In this document: positions 46,601 to 57,190 of the stretch, piece by piece | Layout of the letters: each line of letters starts with the position of its first letter | How positions within the stretch are numbered: the first letter of the stretch is position 1 | Assembly: GCA_003988855.1 (NCBI GenBank) | Contig: QYAI01000112.1 | Span: 1-64,000, forward strand | Reading direction: 5' to 3' | Source of the DNA: Arachnopeziza araneosa | Taxonomy: Eukaryota; Ascomycota; Leotiomycetes; Helotiales; Arachnopezizaceae | DNA: 64,000 nt | Notes under the pieces: model-generated | What the model saw: only the letters and a program-made list of their open reading frames with translations | Told to the model about the DNA's origin: nothing | The model's database searches: none | Translations under genes and position numbers: made by a program

Positions 46601-48957
46601 TGGAGGTTTGTCAAAGGCTTGGCTTATTACAGCGAAAGGCCGGCGTTTCATTGATTTAATTATTATCCATTATCTACTGATCGTGGAATTGGGTAGTGAT
46701 AGCCTTTTATGGCTTGCGGGAAAGTAATAAGAGGTACAAAGATAGTACCTTCGTAGCATTCAATGAAAAGAATTTTCGGGTTCTATGTTAGCGTCCACTA
46801 GTCTTTGATGCTCTTCTCACAGGGGAGCTGTTAAATCGCTTGTCATAAATCCTCAAACTATTTCCTTTTTTAATGATGTATTTCTCTCAGGGAATAGCTC
46901 ACTATCCACGCAATTGTTTTCTGTATAAACTCGCGAGGAAGAACTTTGAAGTCTTCGCCCTGGTCCGTATTGTTGCTCCGACCCGCTAAGCTAACAGTGC
47001 CAAGTTGCACTCTCTATCAAGCTTTTCTCTCCTTGGTTCACTGACCGAACCTCGTCAACAGGATGTTATTTTATCCTCCTATCTCTCACGAGTAAAAGCA
47101 GAGCAGTCTTATAAATTTCGAACCCGGGCTTCTCGCTTAAACCACCCTTAGGACATCCTTCTTCTAGACTACTTGTATTTGGCGCATTGCTTTCGCTAAG
47201 ATGATAATTATTCACTGCTTATATTTTTAAAAACCTCTTTGCCGAGAAGGGGCCAGTTTCAATTGATTGGTTGCATCATCATCAGCTAGTTCTGTAATGA
47301 CTTCGTATCCATGTCTGGTGTCGTTTATGAATAGGGTTGTGATTATTTTTGTATTATGTAGAATTTTCCTTCCGTGAAACATGTTCTCAACATATGGGAG
47401 TGGGGTGTACTTAGCTCGATCAATCTGATAAATTTGGCGCAAAGCTTTTGACTCTAATAAGTCAACGTTTCAAACTTCTGTTCCATTCGGAAACTTGAAT
47501 TTCCAGCATCGGATCCCCTGAGCCCGACATGATTAATGGGTTGTAAGTCTTCATTCTCAAGTGCGAATATAAATCCTGTAGAATTGATTCTGTACAGGAT
47601 GTTATACGACGGGAATGTTTGCACTTCCTGACCCGATGTCTCTCGTGAGCAGCGTCGCCTTGCTTAGGCTCGGCTCAGGCTTGCTCCGGCCTGCTCACCC
47701 TATTCAAACGCTTACTAGAAATCATCAACTTTTAACAAGGGGCCCGAAAAGGCTCCTTTTCCCTTAGCTAGGGATCTTAAATGTTTACATTGCGCTGGCC
47801 AGGCTCAATAGGAATCTGTAGCGTACCAGCACCTACTTCTAGACCTCGTGAGGCTATTAATGATAGACGCAAGGCAATAACGCTTCAATAACCACAACCT
47901 AGCTTTCTAGCCCCCAGTGCTCGGTCTTTCGGGACCCAAATGGCGGAAAGTGATATATGCCTGTGTGTTTGCTGAAATCGAGCCGATATTGCTCCACACC
48001 TTTGATGCTTGGCTGTAGAGGGAGGATTTGGGATTCTACTATCGAATCAAAGGCTGGAGTGTTGTTACGCTCTATATTGTGTTGGCTGGTGTGAAGTTGG
48101 AAGCTGGACGATGCGAGAGATTTTGTACATCTTCCAACAGTTCGGCAGGGGAATTTCTCGAAGCGAGATTGCATGCTCCCCCATTTTTAGAATGGCAAGT
48201 CATCTCATGAAACTTTCTTGATAGAAATATAACGTTCTAACTATCACGTACATTTCACTTAACTTTACAGCTAACCAAGTTAGTCATCCAAGCTCTGCTA
48301 GTGGAGGTAAAAACGTACTTTTTGACCTGTCGTAACTATTAATTCACGCCTGAACAATAGGACTGATAATCTTCTCTCTGCATTATTGTCCCAGTTCCTC
48401 TCTCAACTCCACCGACAGCGCGGCTAATTGTATAAAGGTTGCGTTTTAGGTTTTGTCCCCCAGTACAGCACTAGAACTCCCTTGGTTCTTTCGTTCTCGA
48501 AGAAGATACGTTCCTAAAGCTTGGTATCTAAAAGTGAAGGCGCTGGGAGATTTCTTTTGCGGGAATTGAGCCAGAGAGTATTTTTGATGTTTGTAAGCGG
48601 GTTACACATGTCTTGGCATTCCATAATTGACATCGCGTGTGACTATGGTGCTATCATATTTCCGATTTGGTGGATTTGTAAGCGTTTTGTCGGGTATGAG
48701 GGAGGGAGGGAGAGGATCCCAGGTTCCATGGAGAACTGCAAGCGTGATAAAAAATTCCAGTTCCAGTCGTGATGGAAGGTTGTAATCAGGTCCAATATTA
48801 CCCGAGCTAATTATGGGTTGGAGGAAGCCCTCCTAGTGGGCAATTGATTTTGTCGCTACGTGTCTCTGCATGCATTCGAGCGGCCCGCTCACGAGCCATC
48901 TTATCAGGTCGCAACACAGAGCTGCCTCCGTATGATGTTGTAGTTCAATTGGCAACA
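46601..48957. other. Long gene-poor intergenic region
   Basis: A 2.4-kb stretch with no supported gene. Short open stretches at 47227-47442 (minus) and 47899-48174 (minus) lack recognisable features. A run rich in GCTC/GGCTC near 47655-47700 is faintly echoed at about 51945-51972. Probably intergenic DNA with old, unrecognisable repeats. Confidence 0.4.
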
Positions 48958-51647
48958 ATGAGCAATCTCTGCGAATATTGCCAGCAAATTCCTTTTTCCG
49001 CTCTTAGGTGTCCTACTGCAATTGAGATCCGTGAAGTTCGTCATGCGCAGAGGAATAGGCTACCGAGTTTCCGCAGCCTACACTTCCGCACCAGCCTCAC
49101 TAAAGACCGTAATAACAAGCCTACGGAAACATCTGTACCTCTTGGACCTATTGCCAGGATTCTCCGTTATGTCGGACCGTGTGAGCTTTGCCACCTATTT
49201 GGTACTATCATTAAGCAACGAGGGACCAGATACTTGCACGGAAGACCTATACCTGAGGATGACGACAACATTTTGATCGAAGCAGCTATCGATAAGGAAT
49301 ATTATGCCTATGTCAGCGAGTCTATTAGGGACATCGGTTCAAGTTCACCTGATGGCCTGACCTTGTTACGACGACTTAGCCTGAGAGTGATTTACAAGAA
49401 GGACACGGTTATTGACAGCGTGCTTATCGAGAACTGGAAGACTCTGGCATTCTACAATAAGGTGCTACAGATCTGTCATCCAGATGACTTTGCGCCATCT
49501 AGCCATCCTCAAGCAATGATACAGGCAGAGCACGAGTCGAATTCTTCGAGAATGCTGTTTCGAGGCAGAATGCGACCTGATGTTGTTGACATAGATCTTT
49601 TGCGTCAGTGGATGAGAATTTGTGAAACAGACCACGACATTACTTGTTGCTCTGACGAAGAGTTCTCGATTAACAATTCTCGGTGAGTGACAATCAATGC
49701 CTGCAGGGTGTTCGTCCCAATACTGACAGATATTAGAGCGACCTCTGTCAAACTCGTCCGTTTCATCGACGTTGAAAAAAATTGTCTTCGCGTCTTGCGA
49801 GATGTTGATCTTACGAAGCTACCCAACAGATATGCTGCTCTGAGCTATGTCTGGGGAAATGCGGTGCAGGTCAAACTCGACAGATACAACGAGATGAGTC
49901 TGCAAGTTAAAGACTCCCTACTAAAATTCAAACTACCACACACAATTTCAGATGCCATACATCTAACTCGACTGTTGGCCATCAAATTTTTGTGGGTTGA
50001 CGTCCTCTGCATTTGCCAGGGCCAGACCGACTTTGACCTCAGAGACAGACAAGATCAACTAAACAACATGGGAAACATATACCACGAGGCTTCAGTGACT
50101 ATTATTGCAGCTTGTGGTGATAATGCAAACGCTGGTTTGTCGGGCCTCCATCCTCATACGCGAAACCTTCATCAAAAGTCGGTAACTGTTATTCCGCCCA
50201 ACGAAGACCTTGATGATCCTGGCTTAGCCGTCGTGTCGACCTGCAATTACTGTCCGGTGTGGACTGGCTTCGAAGCTATTCATGAACCTCATGACGATGA
50301 GATCGATTTGAGTATATGGGCTACACGCACATGGACAGTTCAAGAGCGTTGCTTATCTCGTCGTTGTCTTGTTTTCACCAAAGGGCAAGTGTTCTGGGTG
50401 TGTGATGGAGCTCTCTTCTGCGAAGAATCCCATTTCGAACCACCAAAAATATATGAGCGGGATTCTACGGATACGCCCCTGCGTATAGAGCTATGGAATG
50501 ATGGGGGCACTACACTAGCTTTCAAAACCATCGATGGACCATTATCCAGGTTGACTGTTACTCGCCAGACGTTCTGGCAAAAATACAGCAGGCTGGTGGA
50601 ATCTTATTCTAGCACGCAGATGTCCTTCTCTGGAGATGTATTTGATGCTTTTCAGGGTATTGCAGAAGCTTTGGGTCGCATCTCCGGCGAGCAATTCCAT
50701 TGGGGCCATCCCAAATCTCGCTTCCGCGTTTCCTTGGCGTGGAGCTCTCCCGCATATTACTACAAGCTGCATCGCCGCACCGAGAAGACAACTCTGCCGA
50801 TGACCTCGTTGAAAACGCGCGTCAATCTCCCAAGCTGGTCGTGGATGGGCTGGATGGGTCCGGTCAACGTTATTGTTGGGGACGATAAATTTGAAACGTG
50901 AGTGTGTATTTCACGATTCTCTATCCCACTGGGCCTGGATCTTATCTACACCTAACACATTTTCATCATAGTGAAACTCTCAACTTCTTGTGTTTCTTTC
51001 ACCAGAGTTACCCCCTTCGTATTATTCCAGTCGCTGGTAGTAATAGATTGGACGAACAATACTCCGGCACGCCGATCGAAAAGCCGGATTCTGGGAGAAA
51101 GAAGGGAACGCTGCTTAGTCAGAATGAAAATGGCGGTAACATCACCTGGAATGACATTCAAAAGCATCATCCAGACTTGACAGAATCTAGACTAAGAACT
51201 GTGCCGGATGGACATGTTCTTTTTTTTTGGTCGTCTTCAGCATTCCTCATTGTCGAGAGACCCGAACATACTGGCTCGGAAGCCGAGAAAATTGCAATTT
51301 ACGGCTCACCAGTATTGTCACCTGAATTATCGGGCATAGATGCGACGAATGGAATTGTGAAGACGCCCAAGGCAGCTGTGAAGTCGATGGGGGGGCTTTT
51401 AGTGGGGACCGTGGACAGGATGGACGAAGAACATTGGAATTCATTGCCGAGCCCCTCGGGTCTCCAAGAATTTGTTGTCATCGGGCGAAACGAGGTTCAA
51501 GAGATGGCAGAAGTCTATCCGCCTTATGTTATAGCCTTGCAGATCCGTTGGGAGAGCGGTATTGCTTATCGGGTGAATATCGCCGAGATCAAGGAATTGG
51601 ATTGGATGAAGGCCCAGCCGACCTGGAAAATGTTCCCACTCATGTAG
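48958..51647 (+). CDS. HET-domain (heterokaryon incompatibility) protein
   Basis: Three exons (48958-49682, 49737-50897, 50972-51647; all in phase) give 853 residues. The N terminus has Cys pairs (LCEYCQQIPFSALRC; GPCELCHLFG) typical of these proteins. The HET core follows: RYAALSYVWGNA, IHLTRLLAIKFLWVDVLCIC, MGNIYHEASVTIIAACGD and ATRTWTVQERCLSRRCLVFT. The C-terminal part ends in the common IAEIKELDWMKAQPTWKMFP segment. HET proteins trigger a cell-death reaction after fusion of incompatible hyphae, often together with a partner gene. No repeat domain (WD40, ankyrin) is attached. The start is the first in-frame ATG. The neighbours are a ubiquitin-like protein and an RBR ligase. Confidence 0.92.
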
Positions 51648-52219
51648 AGCGTTTCCTTGCTAATCTAGACAATGATAACTCTTCTATACAAGCCCAAAAG
51701 ACTGCTAATTACTTATTGTTTAGAGCAAGCATGGTGATGCGGCCAAGACTTCCGCCCTCCCAGCTCCGGTTCGGGGTTTTGGGGGTCGGTCTTGGACTTT
51801 CTCTTGGTCTCATCTCTTTAAAGTTTCGGGGCAATCCTGCTCATCGGAATTCTTCTCGTCTGAAGTCCCTGGCCTCCCTGTAAGTTGTATACGATGTCGA
51901 CATATGGTTCTTGCAACGTTGAAAAATGCCTCTTCAACATGGATAGCGCGCTCGGCTTAGGTTTGCTCACCCATGTCTCAGGCTAAAGCAGCAATTTCTC
52001 AGGTCCAGGGACGGAAATGGAAAATGCTATGAGAACATTCCCATGCGAGATTTGCTGTTTACTACGTAGTATTAGAATTTGAAGTAGGTTTTTGGCGCCT
52101 TGTATCTAGTTTATGCATGAGCTAATATTATGGAATGCCTTTACGTTAGGGGAAAACTTTCTCCACAAACACAATAACTGCTCCATTGAAACGAAATAAC
52201 ATTTCTGAACCAGAGATAG
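51648..52219. other. Intergenic between convergent HET and RBR genes
   Basis: A 572-base spacer with no gene; shared 3' flank. Confidence 0.35.
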
Positions 52220-53787
52220 TTACATGTGGCCAGCAATAAGCCACAGCCCATTATCCAAAGTCAAGTCATATCCCGCATCTTTATCCCATCCAGATGCATA
52301 TCCTGACGTATTCAAACTCCACTTCGACACCGTTGACTTCGTTCCAATGCTACATCCGGTTAAATGCAGTGGGGTCCGGACGCCGTTTTGAACCTTCCAG
52401 ATGACCTTACAGCTCCAGCAGAAATCCGTCTTACATTTCTTGCAGGTGAAATGGCCACATCCTTGGTTGCGCTCAATCTTGTTTCCACAGCCTGCTTTTG
52501 GGCATTTCTTCGTCGTCCGCGCGATTTCACGTTTGGTGCCAGCTTCATTCTCACGGGCTTTAAACTGTGCTTCTTTCGTTCGTTGACCTCTATTTGCAAA
52601 GGCCTTCAGTGCAGATTGGCGTTGCTGTACTTTTGTTTTCTGTTTTAAAGCGTCGATTGCGAGAAGATGTTCACAGAGATCTGAGGCGTCAGAACATATA
52701 TAGCAATGCCTCGTCTGGCATTTCAGACAGTGCCATTCAGGACTACTTTCTGAAAACCACTTCATCAGCGGAAGAGTCAATCACTTGCAAGAAAACTCAC
52801 CTCCAGGACCATGAATCTGCCCGTGTCCACAACCGCCGTGGCTACACCAACGAAAATTCGCATTTCGAGTCAAAGCTTCACTTGCGAGTTTCTTGACGTA
52901 ACTAAAACCGCTTATCAGCATCTCAAACTCCTGAATTGAGGAGAATCCAAGCTAACATTTTGAAGACTTCTTGTTCTACCACTGGCCGAATCGTTTCTTT
53001 CGGGACCGGCTTTCTACATTCTGGATCCGGACAAAGCAAGTCTTGAAGGCGACCCTTTCGTATCGCAGTCTCGAAACTTTGTTTCAAACATGTATCGCAT
53101 GCGTTTCGATCATGATTGCATTCCTTCGTGGGGCCTTTATTTTCTAAGATTTCTTTTGGAGGGAGAGAAACCTCGTCACAATGAATGATGCATTCATACA
53201 CTTGAGACGTTTCTATAATGTCAAGAAAATTCCTATACTTATGATCAGCTCATTTTCTAGTTCAAATTATTAGAAACGCACAACAGTAGCCTCTCAACAT
53301 CTTTGGCAGCATCGGGTATGATTTGCCGAATTGCATTTGTATTAATTCTCATAGTCCTCCTACATCCTTCTATTCTGCACTCATGCTTTCTATTCACGAC
53401 ATCGAATACGAAATCCTGATCGCACGTTGCGCAAATGCCTGGTTCCGGAATTTCCTGGAGTTCTTCACGCTTTCTTTGGCTGTGTCCGATCGAGCATCGG
53501 GTAGCCTCGAGCCAGAACGTCGATCTCAATGTGCCAGGCTGTTGAACGTTGGAACAAAGGATGCATTTTTGAGGTTTGGCGTGAGGGACATAGAACAGAA
53601 TATTCACTCGCCAGCAAAGTTTCCACAAGTCGAATTCGTTCTCATCCATGGTTCTTCGGCGCCTCTGAGGGAGTGTTTGCGTTGTAAGATTGAAGATGAT
53701 GACAGTCTTGGTGATAGCCTGATTCGCGTGTCTCATCAACCCCTCATTTTCGGGCCATAAATCTGCCTTCCAAGACTTATTTTTCAT
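52220..53787 (-). CDS. RBR-type (RING-IBR-RING) E3 ubiquitin ligase
   Basis: Four exons (53787-53282, 53232-52957, 52901-52801, 52749-52220) give 470 residues, all introns in phase. RING1 spans ECIIHCDEVSLPPKEI through ECNHDRNACDTCLKQSF. The in-between domain is rebuilt by the splices (RWCSHGGCGHGQIHGPGG joined to ESSPEWHCLKCQTRHCYIC). A Lys/Gln-rich helix leads to RING2 (KKCPKAGCGNKIERNQGC, then GHFTCKKCKTDFCWSC), whose Cys in NQGCGHFTC is the expected acceptor of the ubiquitin thioester. A Cys-rich N-terminal region (KCILCS, CATCDQDF, ECRIEGC) precedes RING1. The start is tentative: the first ATG is 53787, but the frame is open to 53814, so an extra 5' exon is possible. It faces the ubiquitin-like gene across 226 bases. 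Confidence 0.88.
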
Positions 53788-54013
53788 CCAGAGCCTTGTT
53801 TCAATGTACTCCAATTAGAAATCAGACACGTCAGTCAATCTGCAAGTCTATCACAGAACAGTCTCCTGCTTAGGTCTAAGCCACTTAATCCTTCGGCCTT
53901 GTTGCACAAGAAAGCATCCGTCAACCTCATATCATGAACCATCATTCTCCTATTCCTTTAATCTTTTGCTCTTTTCAAATTCTAATCCAGTCTATTCAAA
54001 CCCCGTCCGAACA
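53788..54013. promoter_or_regulatory. Bidirectional promoter between RBR ligase and ubiquitin-like gene
   Basis: Only 226 bases separate the two presumed start codons. A pyrimidine-rich tract (53940-54000) leads into the ubiquitin-like gene. Co-expression is inferred from the arrangement. Confidence 0.45.
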
Positions 54014-54823
54014 ATGTCTGACTGGAACGATTTGGAGGAGCGGTCCAACCGAGACTTTCTTTATATCGAGGAACTTAGCGCCAACGATGGAACCAGCGCC
54101 CGTCTTACCGGCATTAAAACCTCCCAAACTGTCCGAGATCTCAAGAGGCTCATTGCGACAAAATTGAACAATGCTGGGGCTTGGGAATCTTTGTTTGTGA
54201 CATTTGCTGACATGGAATTGGTTGAAGGTTTGTTCCCAAGGCAATATGAGGGATGATTTTATGTGTCTGACATTGACAGCAAATGCAATCTTGTCATCTT
54301 TTGGAATTCAAGACGTGCGTACGAGCCTTAACCTTGATAGACTGTGGAAGTTGACAGATGCTCCTACATAGGGCGACACTCTCTTCTTTACCCGATCGGT
54401 GACACCTCAAGCACCTCAACCTCCCGACAATCCACCTCCATACTCCGACGAGAAGATTCTTAACAATCTCTTCTTCAAGGACCTAGACGGTCGGACATTG
54501 ACCCTCCACGAAGTTCCGCTGTCCTGGACAGTCAAGCAACTCAGGAAGAAACTTGGGGATGAGAAGGCCTTAGACGTTGACGAATTGAGGATGCTTTGGA
54601 GCGGAAAGCAGTTTCAAGATGGTGAGTTGCATCATATGTGGTAAGCTAGGAGCTGACATGTATTTCTAGAGACTACACTTTTGGTATATGGTCTGGGCGA
54701 GGTAAATCGTCCCATATCACTTGAAATATCTAAAACTAATCATATATGATGTAGAACAGCACGATTCATTTAGTGGCAAGGCTCAGGGGAGGTGGTTCTG
54801 TAATTGTAACCAGAGATTTCTAG
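54014..54823 (+). CDS. Double ubiquitin-like protein with processable RLRGG end
   Basis: Five exons (54014-54227, 54280-54314, 54372-54621, 54670-54701, 54755-54823) join in phase to 199 residues. Two ubiquitin-like folds are suggested. The first covers about 10-100 (IKTSQTVRDLKRLIATKLNN; FGIQDGDTLFFT). The second covers about 116-190 (LFFKDLDGRTLTLHEVPLSW, TVKQLRKKLGDEKALD, LRMLWSGKQFQDETTLLVYG). A Pro-rich linker joins them. The last exon reads STIHLVARLRGG, like the ubiquitin end STLHLVLRLRGG, followed by nine more residues (GSVIVTRDF). A di-Gly followed by a short tail is the usual form of a modifier precursor that a hydrolase must trim (Gly189-Gly190). The five-exon structure and divergent RBR ligase support a real conjugation-type role, not proven here. 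Confidence 0.85.
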
Positions 54824-55282
54824 TCTCAGCTGGCAAGGTGTTACTCTTCCGCCTTGGGATGGTGACACCCAAAATAGTCTCGTATGTACAAGATGGAATG
54901 CGATGCAATGGGATTTACCGCTGTGGAGAATAATTTATCAATCTACCCCGATCTGTCATAAAAAAACAAGTTTTTGATTTGCACACGATAGTTTTCGCAA
55001 TGATAACATCAGGCTACGAGGCAGATTTGAGGGTTTCCCAATGGTTCGATAAGCTCAATGTAAGACAATACTGCAAGTTCGGGCACAAGTGCATATTCCC
55101 GCAGCCTCAAAAATCGCTGGCCAAGCCTGCAATGCGCCTGGCAGTCCCCGCTTGATGGCTTCTTGCTCAGCCTTACTCAACTTGCGTAGGCATGAAACCT
55201 CATTGCATCTTCCATTGCAATCATCACGGCGACAGCTCTGTCCTTTTCAAATTCCCACTTGAACAATATTTTCTACGCTGAT
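54824..55282. other. Intergenic
   Basis: A 459-base spacer between the ubiquitin-like gene and the coiled-coil gene; no gene seen. Confidence 0.35.
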
Positions 55283-56698
55283 ATGATGGGTTTATTCCAA
55301 AAGTTGCTTGGCAAGGCCTCAGAGAAGCAGAAAGATCCGCCAATTCCTAGAGTGCGGAGTAGGCCAGCTATGGCCAAGGAACAAAGGGTACCTAAGAAGA
55401 TAGAGTCGCAGCAGAAACCAGTCCAACAAAATTTGAAACTCGAAAATCAACATGTTTTACAACCCGAAAGGAAACTTCGAAGTGAAAATCGCAAAACTGA
55501 GTTGCGTCGGGAATGGATCGAGCCCAGACGAGCCGTTCCAGAAATTACGAGTACTCGCCTAGATTCTGCACCAGAAAGAACAGCGTCTCGAGTAGGGAAT
55601 CAGCCAAGCACAGTTCGCCAGAAACCTGTTCCTATGCAGATTGGTTCAATTCCAGAACGAAATCGAGAGAAACATGAGAGGGAAAACGAGACACTTCTTA
55701 AAGAGAATGATCGCCTTGGGCAAAAGGCCATGGAATCTGAGAGCGCCTTGTCACGTTTGCAATACACCATCGACAATCAAGAACTTCGGATCAGTCAAAT
55801 GAATGCTAACATGCATGCGCGTACTTTCTCTAGGGATTCAAGAGAACACGCACACCATCATTCAGACCTGGAGCAACGCCTAGAAGCTCTCCAGACCACT
55901 ATTTCGAAAAAAGAAAAGAGAGTAGCAGAGGTTGAGTTGGAACTTGAGCGGAGGAATGTCTCGGCTCGTGAACAGATGCGGCTCGTCCAGGAAAGAAATG
56001 AAAAGAAAGTCGTAGAAGGCCAAAGAAGAATTGAATCGCTGACTAGAGAATTATACCGGAAGGACAAGGAGCAAGATGCTTCACTTCGGAAGTTAGATAA
56101 AGATCATAGCCACGCGATACTATCTCTTCAGGACCAAAATAAACAGAAAGTCGCAGAGAATCAAGAAAGAACCGAGTCCATGATGAAAGAGTTGAGCCGT
56201 AAGGATAAGGAGCGAGTAACTGCACTGAAGGAGTTAAGTGACAATCACAGCCATGAGATGCTGAAAATGGTGGCCGATCTAGATGATAGGTTTGCGGATA
56301 TGAAGTCCGGATTGTCTGCAGCCTATGAGAGAGAGATAAGCGTAATGAGCAGTCAGATGGAAAAGCTCTGTTCAGATTTGAATGAAGCTCACATGGCCCG
56401 AGAGGAAAGTGAGCTGAGCAAATCGCGCATGAAAGAACGTCTAGACGCCATAGAAGCGCTCTTATCCCAGCGAGAAAACCGGGTCACGGAGCTGGAGATG
56501 CAGATCCAAGAGAACACGGAGATGATCGCGGAAACAAGGCTCATCCTAAACCAATCCAGGAACGAAATCAGCGTCGAAAAGAGGAAAGCGCGTCAGGCAT
56601 CCCAGGAGGTGGCCGATAAGAATAGGAAGATGGAGTTTCTGCAACAGGAGTGTGTGAGGATGTCGGGTGATTTGCTAGGAAGAAGCAGAGATAGATAG
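55283..56698 (+). CDS. Coiled-coil protein of unknown function
   Basis: This single-exon 471-residue frame starts at the first ATG (MMGLFQKLLGKASEKQKD). Residues 1-130 are basic and Gln/Pro-rich; from about 135 to the end it is a continuous charged coiled coil (EREVxL-like heptads, for example LEQRLEALQTTISKKEKRVA). Two neighbouring copies of a roughly 48-residue unit occur (VVEGQRRIESLTRELYRKDK ... DHSHAILS and VAENQERTESMMKELSRKDK ... NHSHEMLK; about 55995-56130 and 56140-56270). No enzyme motif or membrane span is visible. It probably acts as a scaffold or filament. The family was not recognised. Confidence 0.78.
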   Translation: MMGLFQKLLGKASEKQKDPPIPRVRSRPAMAKEQRVPKKIESQQKPVQQNLKLENQHVLQPERKLRSENRKTELRREWIEPRRAVPEITSTRLDSAPERTASRVGNQPSTVRQKPVPMQIGSIPERNREKHERENETLLKENDRLGQKAMESESALSRLQYTIDNQELRISQMNANMHARTFSRDSREHAHHHSDLEQRLEALQTTISKKEKRVAEVELELERRNVSAREQMRLVQERNEKKVVEGQRRIESLTRELYRKDKEQDASLRKLDKDHSHAILSLQDQNKQKVAENQERTESMMKELSRKDKERVTALKELSDNHSHEMLKMVADLDDRFADMKSGLSAAYEREISVMSSQMEKLCSDLNEAHMAREESELSKSRMKERLDAIEALLSQRENRVTELEMQIQENTEMIAETRLILNQSRNEISVEKRKARQASQEVADKNRKMEFLQQECVRMSGDLLGRSRDR

Positions 56699-57190
56699 AT
56701 TCTCAACGAAAATTGCCGTGCCGAGGCACTATTTGAAACACTTGGGGATCAGGTCTTGGTTTTGTAAAAGCCATCATCACTCATGCAACTTAATAGAATG
56801 CCACTCAAACTTAAGCTACTTACATATAACTTATGCTTAATTTAATATAAATGAAACTGCAATTGCAGAGTTGAGAATGAAATTGGGAACTCAATAAATT
56901 TAGCTTCTGTTGACTTATTGTCTATAAGGCCATTTAGGACTACACACGTCAGTTGTTGACTTTTAATAATCAATCCAAGTGCTGTCACTCATTTTCTTGT
57001 TTCAAATCTGTCCAGCAACTCACCATCAAAAGAGCAAATACTCACCAGACTTGTTTGACTCTCAAAGTCTTTGAAAGCACCTAAATTTTTGAAAGAATGC
57101 AATTGAATCATAGGATGGTTTGAAGTTCTACTTTAAATTGTAGTGTAACATTAAGAATGAATTTCTACTAAAATACTCCCAGTCTCTTAC
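56699..57190. other. Intergenic
   Basis: AT-rich 492-base spacer; 3' flanks of two convergent loci. Confidence 0.35.

Noticed and set aside
47060..47130. GGGTTCGAA-type sequence on the minus strand that looks like a tRNA T arm
   Set aside because: No matching acceptor, D arm or anticodon stem could be drawn around it.
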